Assembly: GCA_039960995.1 (NCBI GenBank)
Contig: JBDVKF010000075.1
Span: forward strand, 205,045 to 269,044
Source: JABSSA01 sp039960995
GTDB lineage: Bacteria > Pseudomonadota > Alphaproteobacteria > Rhodobacterales > Rhodobacteraceae
Reading direction: 5' to 3'
Length of the DNA stretch: 64,000 nucleotides
Of this stretch, positions 25,630-35,289 are shown one piece after another. The stretch's first letter is position 1; every line of letters starts with the position of its first letter. The notes beneath the pieces were generated by a model, which ran no database searches, was not told where the DNA came from, and saw only the letters and a list, made by a program, of their open reading frames with translations. A program made the translations under genes and the position numbers.

Positions 25630-26697
25630 ATGCGGGTCATAATCGTTGGCGGTGGCATAATTGGTGCCGCGCTGGCTTATCAATTGGATAAAGATGGCGC
25701 AGAGGTTCTGATCATCGAAGGACGCGCACTTGGGTCTGGCGCGACTGCGGCATCTTTTGGGTGGATCAATGCGTCGTTTTATTTGAACGCACATCATTTT
25801 CGTTTGCGCCAAGCCGGAATCGAGGCGTGGCATCAATTTGGATTTGGCGATCACTTAACGTGGCAAGGCAGTTTGTGTTGGGATGTGGCTGAACCCAGTC
25901 TAGAGGCCCAGAAAGCTGCGTTTGACGCAATTGGTTATCGTGCGGATTTGGTGGATCAAAAACAAATCCAATTTTTGGAACCGCACATCAATGCGCCAAA
26001 CCAGGCTTTGAGATTTCAAACTGAAGGTGTCGCAAATCCAAGTCGCATCATTGAAGCTCTGTTGGAAAAAACACGTAATGTTAAAGTGTTACAGGGCGTT
26101 TCTGTGGAAAGTTTGCTGCATGATGATGGCCGGATCAATGGTGTTGAAACTAAAACGGGGCAGATTCATGCGAACCGCGTTGTCTTGGCTTCTGGGACCG
26201 GGGTTGCGCGTTGCTTGAACACGATTGGTATTGAATTTCCAATGTTGACGCGTCCGGGGTTGATGTTGCGCACACGGCCTGTGCCGCCACTGTTGACGCA
26301 TGTTATAGCAAGCGCCAATCAAGAGGTCCGTCAGGACAGTGATGGTCATCTGTGGGCACCAATGGCGGCGAACCATCAGGCTGACACGTCGGATGTGGTT
26401 TGCGCCGATGTAACGGGTTTGGCCCAAGATGCCTTGGATCGGCTGCAAGGACTGTTGCCTGATGTGTCGTTGCAATGGGATCGGGTCCTACAAGCAGATC
26501 GTCCCATGCCCCAAGACAGTTTGCCAGCAATCGGTACGATTGGACCAGAAGGGTTGTTTGTCGCCGTGATGCATTCCGGAATAACGTTGGCCGCCATTTC
26601 CGCGCAATTGCTGGCCCCAAAAGTGTTGGGTCACTCCATGAGCAATGAAGCGTTGGACTTGCTAGCGCCTTATGATCCGATGCGGTTCAGCGCATAA
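25630..26697 (+). CDS. FAD-dependent oxidoreductase, DAO (D-amino-acid oxidase-like) family
   Basis: 355 residues with the N-terminal Rossmann motif VGGGIIGAALAYQLDKDGAEVLIIE (in two parts), the GSGATAASFGWINAS flavin-proximal segment and a C-terminal GLFVAVMHSGITLAAISAQL segment that closes the FAD site. Fold and motifs match glycine/sarcosine/D-amino-acid oxidases; the substrate cannot be read from sequence. Its last 28 nt overlap the convergent GNAT gene. Confidence 0.88.
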   Translation: MRVIIVGGGIIGAALAYQLDKDGAEVLIIEGRALGSGATAASFGWINASFYLNAHHFRLRQAGIEAWHQFGFGDHLTWQGSLCWDVAEPSLEAQKAAFDAIGYRADLVDQKQIQFLEPHINAPNQALRFQTEGVANPSRIIEALLEKTRNVKVLQGVSVESLLHDDGRINGVETKTGQIHANRVVLASGTGVARCLNTIGIEFPMLTRPGLMLRTRPVPPLLTHVIASANQEVRQDSDGHLWAPMAANHQADTSDVVCADVTGLAQDALDRLQGLLPDVSLQWDRVLQADRPMPQDSLPAIGTIGPEGLFVAVMHSGITLAAISAQLLAPKVLGHSMSNEALDLLAPYDPMRFSA

Positions 26698-27185
26698 TCC
26701 ATAAAGCGCAGTGTATGAACATAGGCGGGGTCGGGGTCATAGAACGGGGTGCAGGATTTGAATCCAAGGCGTTCATACAAGCCTATCGCCTCGTGCAGGG
26801 TGTGAATTGTATCCAAAACCATGCGGGTGTGGCCGTCTTGTGCTGCGCGTCTCATTGCATCCTTGATCAACGCCGCCGCTGCACCTGTTCCGCGCGCCGT
26901 TTCATCCAAGAAGATGCGTTTGATTTCACAAGTCTTGGGGCTGTGTTCGTAATACATCGCGCAGCCCGCGATTTGCCCGTCCAGATCGACAACCAAGATG
27001 TCGCCCTTAGGGCGTGCATGAATACGTGGAAGGTCTGCCAAGAGGGCTGCATAGGAGTCCTCGGCATAGTACTTTTCCAGAATGTCAGGAACATGATCGA
27101 CGCGGGTTGCCAGAAAAGCCCGGTAATCCCAGCACAGACGGGCGACATCAGCCAATTCAGCTTGTGTCGCCCGCCGGATTTTCAT
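26670..27185 (-). CDS. GNAT family N-acetyltransferase
   Basis: 171 residues. The acetyl-CoA binding core is seen as CEIKRIFLDETARGTGAAAA (an R/Q-x-x-G-x-G/A variant) followed by LIKDAMRRAAQDGHTRMVLDT, and the late motif reads HEAIGLYERLGFKSC. Substrate unknown. The start overlaps the enolase stop by one nucleotide (TAATG), so it is translated from the eno transcript. Confidence 0.88.
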   Translation of the reverse strand: MKIRRATQAELADVARLCWDYRAFLATRVDHVPDILEKYYAEDSYAALLADLPRIHARPKGDILVVDLDGQIAGCAMYYEHSPKTCEIKRIFLDETARGTGAAAALIKDAMRRAAQDGHTRMVLDTIHTLHEAIGLYERLGFKSCTPFYDPDPAYVHTLRFMDYALNRIGS

Positions 27186-28459
27186 TAGCGCAGGATGGAA
27201 CGGCCCGCATATTCAGCGGAGCTGCCCAAGGATTCTTCGATGCGGATCAATTGGTTGTATTTGGCCAACCGGTCAGAGCGTGCCAAAGACCCTGTTTTGA
27301 TCTGGCCGCAATTGGTCGCAACAGCCAAATCAGCGATTGTTGCGTCTTCGGTTTCACCCGAACGGTGCGACATAACGTTGGTCATGCCGGCACGGTGGGC
27401 CATTTCGACGGCTTTCAATGTCTCGGTCAGTGTGCCAATCTGGTTCACTTTGACGAGCATCGAATTGGCAGATCCTTTTTCGATTCCCATTGCCAAGCGG
27501 GTCGGGTTGGTCACGAACAAGTCGTCGCCAACCAACTGACAGCGGCCACCCAACGTATCCGTCAGCGCTTTCCAACCGTCCCAGTCGTCTTCGGAACAGC
27601 CATCTTCGATTGAGATGATCGGATAGTCGTTCACCAACGCTTCGAGATAGGAAACGTTTTCGTCGGATGAAAGCGTTTTTCCTTCACCAGCAAAGATATA
27701 CGAGCCATCTTTGTAGTATTCGGTCGCCGCACAATCCAGAGCAAGATAGATGTCTTCGCCCGGTGCATAGCCTGCTTTTTCGATGGATTTCAGAACAAAA
27801 TCCAACGCATCCCGTGTTGAATTCAGGTTTGGTGCAAACCCACCTTCGTCGCCAATGCCTGTGGACAGACCCGCGTCGGACAGTTCTTTTTTCAGGGTGT
27901 GAAACACCTCGGATCCCATGCGAACAGCGTGGCTGATGCTGTCTGCAACAACCGGCATGATCATGAATTCCTGAATGTCGATTGGGTTGTCCGCGTGTTC
28001 GCCACCGTTGATGATATTCATCATAGGAACCGGCAGAATGCGCGCCTGTGTGCCGCCGACGTAACGATAGAGCGGTTGCGATGTCCAATCAGCGGCTGCT
28101 TTGGCAGCGGCCAACGAAACACCCAGAATAGCGTTTGCGCCAAGACGGGCTTTGTTTTCGGTTCCGTCAAGTTCGATCATCGCGCTGTCGATTTCAACTT
28201 GCTCGGTGACGTCATAGCCAACCAAAGCTTCGGCGATTTCACCGTTGACGGCTGTGCAGGCTTCTAAAACGCCTTTGCCTTTGTAACGTAGTTTGTCGCC
28301 ATCGCGTTTTTCCACGGCCTCATATGCGCCTGTGGACGCACCAGATGGTACGGCTGCACGGCCGATTGTGCCGTCTTCGAGTGTGATGTCGACTTCAACT
28401 GTTGGATTGCCACGGCTGTCGAGGATTTCGCGCGCGTGGATGTCAATTATTGTGCTCAT
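27185..28459 (-). CDS. eno: Enolase
   Basis: Converts 2-phosphoglycerate to phosphoenolpyruvate. From ATG 28459 the product is 424 residues and begins with STIIDIHAREILDSRGNPTV, the family start. Motifs include GASTGAYEAVEKRD, NIINGGEHADNPIDIQEFMI, GDEGGFAPNL, SIEDGCSEDDWDGW, QLVGDDLFVTN, KVNQIGTLTET and MSHRSGETEDATIADLAVA. A 62-residue in-frame upstream extension is not family-like and was not used. Confidence 0.98.
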   Translation of the reverse strand: MSTIIDIHAREILDSRGNPTVEVDITLEDGTIGRAAVPSGASTGAYEAVEKRDGDKLRYKGKGVLEACTAVNGEIAEALVGYDVTEQVEIDSAMIELDGTENKARLGANAILGVSLAAAKAAADWTSQPLYRYVGGTQARILPVPMMNIINGGEHADNPIDIQEFMIMPVVADSISHAVRMGSEVFHTLKKELSDAGLSTGIGDEGGFAPNLNSTRDALDFVLKSIEKAGYAPGEDIYLALDCAATEYYKDGSYIFAGEGKTLSSDENVSYLEALVNDYPIISIEDGCSEDDWDGWKALTDTLGGRCQLVGDDLFVTNPTRLAMGIEKGSANSMLVKVNQIGTLTETLKAVEMAHRAGMTNVMSHRSGETEDATIADLAVATNCGQIKTGSLARSDRLAKYNQLIRIEESLGSSAEYAGRSILR

Positions 28460-28578
28460 GAAAGGGATCTCCGCTGTCAGGCTGCAGGGCCTCTTACCGT
28501 TGCAAAGCAGGGGATGAAACCCCAATGTTCCCGCTAACGTCGGTTTGCGGTGTATCTGGCAACAGAAATTAGTCCTGA

Positions 28579-29457
28579 TCAGCCTGTTTCGTCGCCAGCA
28601 AGCGCCAAACGGCGTTCGCGCAAGAAAGTATAAAGCCCGGCGCATAATATGATGCCAGCACCCAGCAGCGTCGCGCCGTCAGGTCGTTCTCCAAGGAACA
28701 AGACGCCCAAGCTGGTTGTGAACACCAAACGCGTGTAACGAAAGGGCGATACAATCGAAACGGGGGCCATACGCATCGCGGTTGTGACCCCTAGATATCC
28801 CGTGGCAGTGACTAAGACCGCCAACGCAATGTGCCAAAGAGCAACTGGATCAGACGTCAGCGAAGCACCTGAGATCCAAAGGTAAATCAAGCCACTTGGT
28901 ATTGTTGAGGCAAAGCCCCAAGTGCTAAGGGTCGAGGACGACAAGTGGACCGGTGCAAGCCGTGTCACCAAATCACGCCCGGCCAAGCCACAGATGCCCA
29001 TAACTGCAAACAGAGCATTGGGCGAAAAGGCGTCGGTCCCAGGGCGAAGCACGATCAACATGCCAATCAAGCCAGCAATAACCGCGCCCCATCTGCGCCA
29101 ACCGACAGTTTCCCCCAGAAATAATGCGCCCCCCATAACAACCAAAATGGGTGCAATTTGCATGATCGCGGCAAAAGTCGACAGAGGAATAAGGGCTATG
29201 CCCAAAACCAGTCCAAGACCTCCGATGATTTCAAAGGCGTTTCGCAGCAAGATCATCGGGTGAAAAACGTCACGACTAATAATAGGCTCGCGTCTCATCA
29301 CGGCAATGACCGCAAGCAACGCAGTACCCCCTAGGCTAAGATACAGCATGATCTGACCAAATGGCGCGCGTCCGGCGGCCAGTTTGATGAACAGATCAGA
29401 CAGGGCCAAAAGCGCCATGGAAAAGATCATTAAGAGGATCGCGCGAATAATGTGCAT
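28579..29457 (-). CDS. EamA/DMT-family transporter (first of three)
   Basis: 292 residues with about ten hydrophobic segments in two EamA repeats (roughly 5-135 and 150-280). The start ATG 29457 gives MHIIRAILLMIFSMALLALSD, a typical first helix; the frame extends 10 residues further without added sense. Motifs: LRNAFEIIGGLGLVLGIALI and SPFRYTRLVFTTSLGVLFLGE in the second repeat. Likely exports or imports a small metabolite; the substrate is unknown. Confidence 0.88.
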   Translation of the reverse strand: MHIIRAILLMIFSMALLALSDLFIKLAAGRAPFGQIMLYLSLGGTALLAVIAVMRREPIISRDVFHPMILLRNAFEIIGGLGLVLGIALIPLSTFAAIMQIAPILVVMGGALFLGETVGWRRWGAVIAGLIGMLIVLRPGTDAFSPNALFAVMGICGLAGRDLVTRLAPVHLSSSTLSTWGFASTIPSGLIYLWISGASLTSDPVALWHIALAVLVTATGYLGVTTAMRMAPVSIVSPFRYTRLVFTTSLGVLFLGERPDGATLLGAGIILCAGLYTFLRERRLALAGDETG

Positions 29458-29638
29458 GAGGCCGCCGCAATTAAGCTGCTCAAGCACCAGTGCTTAAGGC
29501 TGCGTCTTTGTCCGCTTCACAATCAGAAAGTGCAAGGGTGGTTCGTCTCCTGAATGCGTGTTTGATCAGACAGGCGCAAACTATCGCGTTCGGTTTCTCA
29601 ATGGTTGTCGTAAACAGTCGTCTGGGGCAGGGCCGGTA

Positions 29639-30055
29639 TTACTTGCGTCGAACGCCATACAGCTCAAGACGATGTCCTTTCAGATCGAACCCAAGACGCT
29701 CCGCAATCTTTTCTTGAAGCGCTTCGATTTCTGGATCTACAAATTCGATAACTTCGCCAGACGAAATGTCGATAAGGTGGTCATGGTGATCGCGTTCCGC
29801 ATCCTCGTACCGCGCACGTCCATCGCCAAATTCCAGCTTGTCCAAAATCCCGGCCTCTTCGAACAGCTTAACTGTGCGATACACCGTAGCGAGCGAGATA
29901 TTGGAATCGATTGCTGAAGCCCGTCGATACAGTTCTTCCACATCGGGGTGATCTTCTGCGTCTTCAAGCACATCCGCGATGATGCGGCGTTGGCCGGTCA
30001 TGCGAAGCCCTTTGGATTCGCAGCGCTCTGAAATGGTCTGGCGGTGTTGCGTCAT
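29639..30055 (-). CDS. fur: Fur-family metal-responsive repressor, likely Mur/Fur type
   Basis: 138 residues. Winged helix about 1-85 with GLRMTGQRRIIADVLEDAEDH and the recognition-helix region SLATVYRTVKLFEEAGIL. Dimer and metal domain follows with ARYEDAERDHHDHLIDISSGEVIEF (in two parts) and a His near the end (GHRLELYGV). The HHDH metal motif is intact, but the CxxC zinc pair of classical Fur is absent, as in the alphaproteobacterial Mur group. Whether it senses iron or manganese is not decidable here. Confidence 0.88.
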   Translation of the reverse strand: MTQHRQTISERCESKGLRMTGQRRIIADVLEDAEDHPDVEELYRRASAIDSNISLATVYRTVKLFEEAGILDKLEFGDGRARYEDAERDHHDHLIDISSGEVIEFVDPEIEALQEKIAERLGFDLKGHRLELYGVRRK

Positions 30056-30121
30056 ACTTGACGTTTAGCGGGCCAGATCGCGGGGGGCAATGCGTCCCCC
30101 GCGCTTTGATTGGAAACCTGT

Positions 30122-30973
30122 TCAGGTATAAAGCGATGGCACGCCCAATTGGGCATGGATATCGTTTACTTGCGTCGCATCAAGGCCATACCCTTGCGCC
30201 AATGAATGCAGGTATTGCGCTTCGTTTTGGCTGTCCAAATCAATAGCCAACAGCGACATGGCATAGACTTGTGGGCCCATACCGGCAGGCGTATCGTTGA
30301 TCACGGATTGCACATCAACCGGCTTTTGCATTTCTGCGCGTACAAAGGCTGCTTCTTCCTCATCAACATCGCCGCCCAGATGACCAACAAGTTTTTCTTG
30401 TTCCGCATCGTCAAACTGCCCGTCTGACTTTGCCGCCTGAATCATCGCGCGCAACATCAAAGCTGCAGCCGCTTCTTGATCCGCTGACGGTTCGATCGCG
30501 TCTTGGGGCGTTTGATCAAAGTTGGAATTTAACACTTCGCCAAAGCTAGCGACATTTGAAGCTGGTCGTTGTTGTGTGGCACCTGCAAGACTGCCTAATA
30601 AACCAGCACCACCCGCGGCGCCAGCCAAACCACCCAGCATCCCTTGCAATCCGCCGCCGCTACCTGTGCCGCCACCGCCAAGTTGCTCTAACATACCGCC
30701 AAGCCCGCCTGCGCCGCCAGCCGTCCCGCCGCCCAGAAGGCCACCCAACATATCCTGTAATCCACCTCCAGCGGCACCCGCGCTGTTTGTGCTGTGTGTT
30801 CCGCCAAAAGGCGAGCCGCTACCCGAACCGCTACCAGTTGCACCAGTAAGCCCGCCCAGCAGGCCACCCAAGCCGGAACCACCTGAACTGCTTTGTCTGT
30901 TCATCATGCTGCTTGCGCCTTTGGCAACGGCAACACCGATGGCCACTTTGGCCAATGTTTTCATTAAACTCAT
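30122..30973 (-). CDS. DUF533 / TerB-like protein with Gly-rich N-terminus
   Basis: 283 residues. The first 22 are weakly hydrophobic (MKTLAKVAIGVAVAKGASSM). Residues about 25-145 are a low-complexity region of Gly-rich repeats (LGGLLGG, GGLQGMLGG, GGTGSGGG). The C-terminal domain is helical and matches the DUF533/TerB pattern, with AAAALMLRAMIQAAKSDGQF followed by DDAEQEKLVGHLG and a late YGLDATQVNDIHAQLG. Function unknown; TerB-like domains are associated with membrane stress and metal response. Confidence 0.85.
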   Translation of the reverse strand: MSLMKTLAKVAIGVAVAKGASSMMNRQSSSGGSGLGGLLGGLTGATGSGSGSGSPFGGTHSTNSAGAAGGGLQDMLGGLLGGGTAGGAGGLGGMLEQLGGGGTGSGGGLQGMLGGLAGAAGGAGLLGSLAGATQQRPASNVASFGEVLNSNFDQTPQDAIEPSADQEAAAALMLRAMIQAAKSDGQFDDAEQEKLVGHLGGDVDEEEAAFVRAEMQKPVDVQSVINDTPAGMGPQVYAMSLLAIDLDSQNEAQYLHSLAQGYGLDATQVNDIHAQLGVPSLYT

Positions 30974-31092
30974 GGAAATTCCCCCTCGGGTGTCGAATCA
31001 ATGTCTAAGACACTGCCACGAAACGACGCGAACACATCGGGGAATTTTGACGATGTATTGACATTGGCGCGCTCTAGTTCCCTTGTGATGCG

Positions 31093-31977
31093 ATGAACCG
31101 AAAAGATCATGTCGATACGACCGGGGCTATCGCATTGACAGTGTTCGCCCTGCATCTTGCATTCAATCAAGTGGTCATCAAAGTCACAAATGAGGGTTTT
31201 GGACCGATATTTTCAGCAGGCGTCCGGTCCTTAGGGGCGATGCTGGTTGTGGTGCTTTGGATCTACTTTCGCCAAAAGCGGCTGACTCTACAGCGCGACA
31301 GCATCAAAGGTGGAACGCTGTTGGGCGTGCTTTTTGCTGTCGAATTCATGTGCTTATTTTCAGCATTAGATTTCACCAGCGTGTCCCGCATTTCGATCAT
31401 CTTTTATTCTATGCCGGTTTGGTTGGCGTTGGCCGCACACTTTTTGTTGCCGGGCGAACGTTTGACGTCATGGCGATTGGTTGGGCTTGTTTTGGCCATG
31501 GCGGGGGTTGCGATCGCTGTGGCTGATCGATCTGGCGATGCAAGTCTATTGGGGGATGGGCTGGCGTTGATTGGTGCAATTTGTTGGGCCGGGATCGCCC
31601 TGACCGTGAGGTTATCGGCATTGTCTAAGGTTGAGCCGTCGGAACAATTGTTGTGGCAACTGATGGTGTCTGCTCCCCTTCTTTTAATCGCGGCGTATAT
31701 CAGCGGAGATATCTTTCGCGACCCTGAAATGATCCACTTTGCAGGCATGGCATTTCAGATCATCGCAGTTGCGTCGTTTGGATTCTTGGCGTGGTTTTGG
31801 TTGATGTCGGTTTACCCGGCATCTGGTGTCGCGTCGTTTTCGTTTCTATCGCCTGTGTTTTCCGTCCTTTTGGGATGGTTTTTGCTAAGAGAAGACGTCG
31901 GGATCAGTATTTGGATCGCGCTTTTGTTGGTCGCGGTCGGGATCGTTTTGATCAACCGCAAACCTAACAGCGCTTGA
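31093..31977 (+). CDS. EamA/DMT-family transporter (second of three)
   Basis: 294 residues, about ten hydrophobic segments in two EamA repeats. Conserved features: VFALHLAFNQVVIKVTNEGF with GPIFSAGVRS, the SRISIIFYSMPVWLALAAHF segment, a mid-protein VADRSGD loop and the second-repeat SFSFLSPVFSVLLGWFLLRE. It diverges from the DUF533 gene and converges on selO with 6 nt between stops. Substrate unknown. Confidence 0.88.
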   Translation: MNRKDHVDTTGAIALTVFALHLAFNQVVIKVTNEGFGPIFSAGVRSLGAMLVVVLWIYFRQKRLTLQRDSIKGGTLLGVLFAVEFMCLFSALDFTSVSRISIIFYSMPVWLALAAHFLLPGERLTSWRLVGLVLAMAGVAIAVADRSGDASLLGDGLALIGAICWAGIALTVRLSALSKVEPSEQLLWQLMVSAPLLLIAAYISGDIFRDPEMIHFAGMAFQIIAVASFGFLAWFWLMSVYPASGVASFSFLSPVFSVLLGWFLLREDVGISIWIALLLVAVGIVLINRKPNSA

Positions 31978-31983
31978 ATGTGA

Positions 31984-33402
31984 TCAGGTTCCGCAAAACG
32001 TCGCAGGCACGACTTCGTCTATTTTCGGAGCGCGTCTGAGATCATCAAATTCCGCATTCGCGACATAGGGCGATGAAAGCGCCTGCATCATCCGATCAAA
32101 CCGAGACATGTCACCGGCAACGGCGGTTTCGATCATCTCTTCGATACGGTGATTGCGTGGAATCAAAACCGGATTGGCTTTCTGCATGACGTCTTCTGGG
32201 GCATCTTCTGACTTCAGACGATCCTGCCACCGGTTTAACCATGTACTAAAGGCCGGTTGGTCCAGTATTTCGGCAGCACCGTTGCCAGTGCCAAGTTCGC
32301 GGAACGTGTTGGTGAAATCAGATTGGTCCGATTGCATTAAAGCCAGCAATTCCTCGATCAAGGGCTGATCTTCGGGTGTTGCATCAGTAATGCCGATCTT
32401 GCGACCAAAACGGGATAGCCATGCATCCTGTATTAACGCGGGCATTCCATGCACGATGTCTGTTGCCTTGGCGACGACTGCGTCTTTGTCGTCGAACAAT
32501 TGGATCAGCGATGTCGCGAACTGGGCCATGTTCCACACGATGATCCCCGGTTGGTTACCATAGGCATAGCGGCCGGTTTGATCGATTGAAGAAAACACGC
32601 GCGCCTCATCATAGGAATCCATGAAAGCGCAGGGGCCGTAATCAATTGTTTCGCCAGAAATGGTGCAATTGTCTGTGTTCATCACCCCGTGGATAAAGCC
32701 CAAGCTCATCCAATGGGCGACAAGCTGCGCTTGGGCATGAACAACCGCTTGCAACAACCCCATAGGACCATCCGCATCAGGATAATGCCGCGCAATGGCG
32801 TAATCGGTCAGGTCTTGTAACAGTTCCGTTTGCCCGCGCGCCGCAAAGATCTGAAACGTGCCGACACGCAAATGGCTGGACGCGACACGCGTCAATACAG
32901 CACCGGGCAGGGCACCTTGTTCCCGAAACACGGAATCGCCTGTGGCAACAGCGGCCAAAGCCCGCGTTGTTGGAACGCCAAAAGCATGCATGGCTTCGGA
33001 CACCACATATTCACGCAAAATGGGGCCCAACCATGCGCGCCCGTCACCCATTCGCGAAAATGGCGTCGGTCCAGACCCTTTCAATTGGATATCAAATCGC
33101 TTGTTGGATGGTGTTACTTCCCCCAACAAGATCGCGCGGCCATCACCCAATTGCGGGTTCCAGTTTCCAAATTGATGCCCCGCGTAAAGCTGTGCAATGG
33201 GCGATGCGTCTGCGGGCACGGTATTGCCACCAAACACAGATGCACGGTCGCTTTCGGTTCCGGGATCGATGCCTAAGTCCTGCGCTAATTCTGTGTTCCA
33301 GGCCAGCAAACTGGGTTCGGACACTGGCGTTGGCGCAAGGGATGCGTAAAACGCCGGATCAAGTCGGGCATACGAATTGTCAAAGGGTATCGAAACGCTC
33401 AT
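31984..33402 (-). CDS. selO: Protein adenylyltransferase SelO
   Basis: Pseudokinase-fold enzyme (UPF0061/YdiU) that transfers AMP from ATP to hydroxyl side chains of proteins, studied in redox homeostasis. 472 residues. Motifs: YAGHQFGNWNPQLGDGRAIL, LKGSGPTPFSRMGDGRAWLG, GIPTTRAL-like GVPTTRALAAVATGD and the Mg site MNTDNCTISGETIDYGPCAF. The C-terminus ends in FCGT, a Cys where eukaryotic forms have selenocysteine. Confidence 0.95.
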   Translation of the reverse strand: MSVSIPFDNSYARLDPAFYASLAPTPVSEPSLLAWNTELAQDLGIDPGTESDRASVFGGNTVPADASPIAQLYAGHQFGNWNPQLGDGRAILLGEVTPSNKRFDIQLKGSGPTPFSRMGDGRAWLGPILREYVVSEAMHAFGVPTTRALAAVATGDSVFREQGALPGAVLTRVASSHLRVGTFQIFAARGQTELLQDLTDYAIARHYPDADGPMGLLQAVVHAQAQLVAHWMSLGFIHGVMNTDNCTISGETIDYGPCAFMDSYDEARVFSSIDQTGRYAYGNQPGIIVWNMAQFATSLIQLFDDKDAVVAKATDIVHGMPALIQDAWLSRFGRKIGITDATPEDQPLIEELLALMQSDQSDFTNTFRELGTGNGAAEILDQPAFSTWLNRWQDRLKSEDAPEDVMQKANPVLIPRNHRIEEMIETAVAGDMSRFDRMMQALSSPYVANAEFDDLRRAPKIDEVVPATFCGT

Positions 33403-33447
33403 GGGGCAGAGGTAAACGTCCTGACCCTAAAGAACCAGAGGCGCGTG

Positions 33448-33852
33448 CTATTTCATGTCATCGGAAGGCGCGTAAGGGCGCAAATCAAGCTGTGCAAAAG
33501 CGCGGCTTGAGATTGAGATGTTGTTTTTTGACGGGTCCTTGGCGTTGGCGAACATGTATCCATTGGCTTTGAACGGTTTGCTGAACTTCAATCCGTTTTC
33601 AAACGCGGTCGCTGCAAACGTTTCAACGTCCTCGACGTCAAACCCTAATTTCACAAGGACTTGTCCTTCCTTCTGGCTTTTGGCCAGCGGATGAAACTGC
33701 AAGATCGCACCGTTTCCCGGTGGTTGCAGTTCCACGATACGGTCCCCCGGTTCCTGATACGCACGATACCCAAAGTGAAGCTGATAGAACGCGACCATTT
33801 CGTCGAGGCGCCGAGTGTAAAAAGTTAATCGGTTCAGATTTAATGTCTGCAT
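33448..33852 (-). CDS. VOC-superfamily (glyoxalase/bleomycin resistance-like) protein
   Basis: 134 residues with the paired beta-alpha-beta-beta-beta layout of the VOC fold: NRLTFYTRRLDEMVAFYQLH at the start and GYMFANAKDPSKNNISISSR near the end. Metal ligands are not well kept at usual positions, so glyoxalase I activity is not assumed. It lies between selO and the third EamA gene, all on the minus strand. Confidence 0.75.
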   Translation of the reverse strand: MQTLNLNRLTFYTRRLDEMVAFYQLHFGYRAYQEPGDRIVELQPPGNGAILQFHPLAKSQKEGQVLVKLGFDVEDVETFAATAFENGLKFSKPFKANGYMFANAKDPSKNNISISSRAFAQLDLRPYAPSDDMK

Positions 33853-33908
33853 TCAAGACAAACCCCAGTTTTTGGTCAGTGTCATCCTGCGTTGTCGTGG
33901 GCTTCCGA

Positions 33909-34838
33909 TCAAGCTGCGTCCGAAATACGTTTATTGAACAGGACAAATACCGCCGCCGCGGTGATCAATACACAGCCCATCAAAGTGACGACTGTCGGGA
34001 ATTGAGCAAACAGGAAAATATCAAACCCAATGGCCCAGATCAGCCCTAGATATTCAAAAGGGGCCAGCACGGACAACGGCGCACGCGCTACAGCTTCGGT
34101 TGCTGCGATGTGGCCAAGCCCGCCCAAAGTCCCGGCTCCGATCAAAGCAACCAAAGTGGCGCTATCGACGGATGGCCATGTCTGCGGTGCTGCAAAAACG
34201 CTTAAGACTGTGCAGATCAGCGCAAAATAAAAGGCGATGCTGACCGGCGTTTCCGTATCAGTCATGCGTTTGATGTAAACACGCAAGACCGCCATGAGTA
34301 TGGCGTATCCAATGCCTGCTGCTGTGCCAATCAAAATGCTGCGGTTCAGGTCGGGTGTGTCAAATGCAGGGGCAACGATCAACAAAACACCGACAAAACC
34401 AATGATGACCGCGACCAAAAGCGGTTTCGCGATACGCTCATGCAATAGATGCGCCGCCAAGGGCAGGCTAATGATGGGAACAAGATAGGCCAACGCCGTT
34501 GCACTTGCGACGGGCAAATATGCCAAAGACAGAAAGGCCAAGACCATCGTCACAGCGCCGAACACGCCGCGCGTTAAGTGCTGCATCGGATGTTTAGTCT
34601 TTAACGATGTGAAATTCGGTGTGACCCAAAATGCGTAAATAAGGATTGGCAATAACGCGAACAGGCTTCGAAAAAAGACGATCTGCCCTAATGCCGCTTG
34701 TTTGGCCGCGGCGTGTACGCAGGCCGACATGGCCGCCAACAAAAACGTCGCCAACACGCGCAGACCAATACCGCGCCACTTTGAAACGGGTGTAACCACA
34801 GAGCGTTTGTTCGATGTGGTCAGTTTCGCATCCGGCAC
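33909..34838 (-). CDS. EamA/DMT-family transporter (third of three)
   Basis: 309 residues from GTG 34838, with a 25-residue polar N-terminal tail followed by about ten hydrophobic segments in two repeats. Key segments: FLLAAMSACVHAAAKQAALG, TRGVFGAVTMVLAFLSLAYL, PVASATALAYLVPIISLPLA and, in the second repeat, APLSVLAPFEYLGLIWAIGF. The start lies 2 nt from the preceding GNAT stop, making it the last gene of a tight four-gene operon with a nucleoside hydrolase. Confidence 0.87.
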   Translation of the reverse strand: MPDAKLTTSNKRSVVTPVSKWRGIGLRVLATFLLAAMSACVHAAAKQAALGQIVFFRSLFALLPILIYAFWVTPNFTSLKTKHPMQHLTRGVFGAVTMVLAFLSLAYLPVASATALAYLVPIISLPLAAHLLHERIAKPLLVAVIIGFVGVLLIVAPAFDTPDLNRSILIGTAAGIGYAILMAVLRVYIKRMTDTETPVSIAFYFALICTVLSVFAAPQTWPSVDSATLVALIGAGTLGGLGHIAATEAVARAPLSVLAPFEYLGLIWAIGFDIFLFAQFPTVVTLMGCVLITAAAVFVLFNKRISDAA

Positions 34839-34839
34839 A

Positions 34840-35289
34840 TCAGAAGGTTTTTGTCATCAGATGGTACCCATCACGTAGGCGAAACCCGGAGCGTTTATAG
34901 AGACGTTGCGCGGTTTCATTTTGAACGTCGACCTCTAAATGCAGAGCCTTCAACCCTGCGTCGGCCAGCGCTTTTGGCAAAGCCAGCAACACTTCGGTCG
35001 CGATCCCGCGCCCGCGCACGCCGGGGCGGATGAAAAGTTCATCCACAAACCCGTCCATCCCGCCGAACTCCAAAGACCAGCCAAACGACAACACGATGTA
35101 TCCGATTGGCGCACGAGCGGGGCCAATCAAATAGGCGACCCCATGTGGGGATCCCTCAAGCAACTGCATAAGCGCGGCTTCACGTTGTTCTGTTGTGGTT
35201 GTCAGGCCTTCTTCAGTATGGAACGTGGCGACCAATGCCGACAAGCGATCAAAATGTTCGGCATTTGCCAATGTCAGTGCCGCGCTCAT
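34840..35289 (-). CDS. GNAT family N-acetyltransferase
   Basis: 149 residues from ATG 35289, which overlaps the stop of the GrpB-family gene (ATGA), a reason to prefer it over the upstream in-frame start. The acetyl-CoA site reads DELFIRPGVRGRGIATEVLL (R-G-x-G-x-A) and the late motif VDVQNETAQRLYKRSGFRLR. Third gene of the nucleoside hydrolase operon. Substrate unknown. Confidence 0.88.
   Translation of the reverse strand: MSAALTLANAEHFDRLSALVATFHTEEGLTTTTEQREAALMQLLEGSPHGVAYLIGPARAPIGYIVLSFGWSLEFGGMDGFVDELFIRPGVRGRGIATEVLLALPKALADAGLKALHLEVDVQNETAQRLYKRSGFRLRDGYHLMTKTF

Noticed and set aside
30522..31061. Plus-strand Pro-rich ORF of 179 codons
   Set aside because: It is the antisense of the Gly-rich repeat region of the DUF533 gene, which turns GGN codons into CCN.
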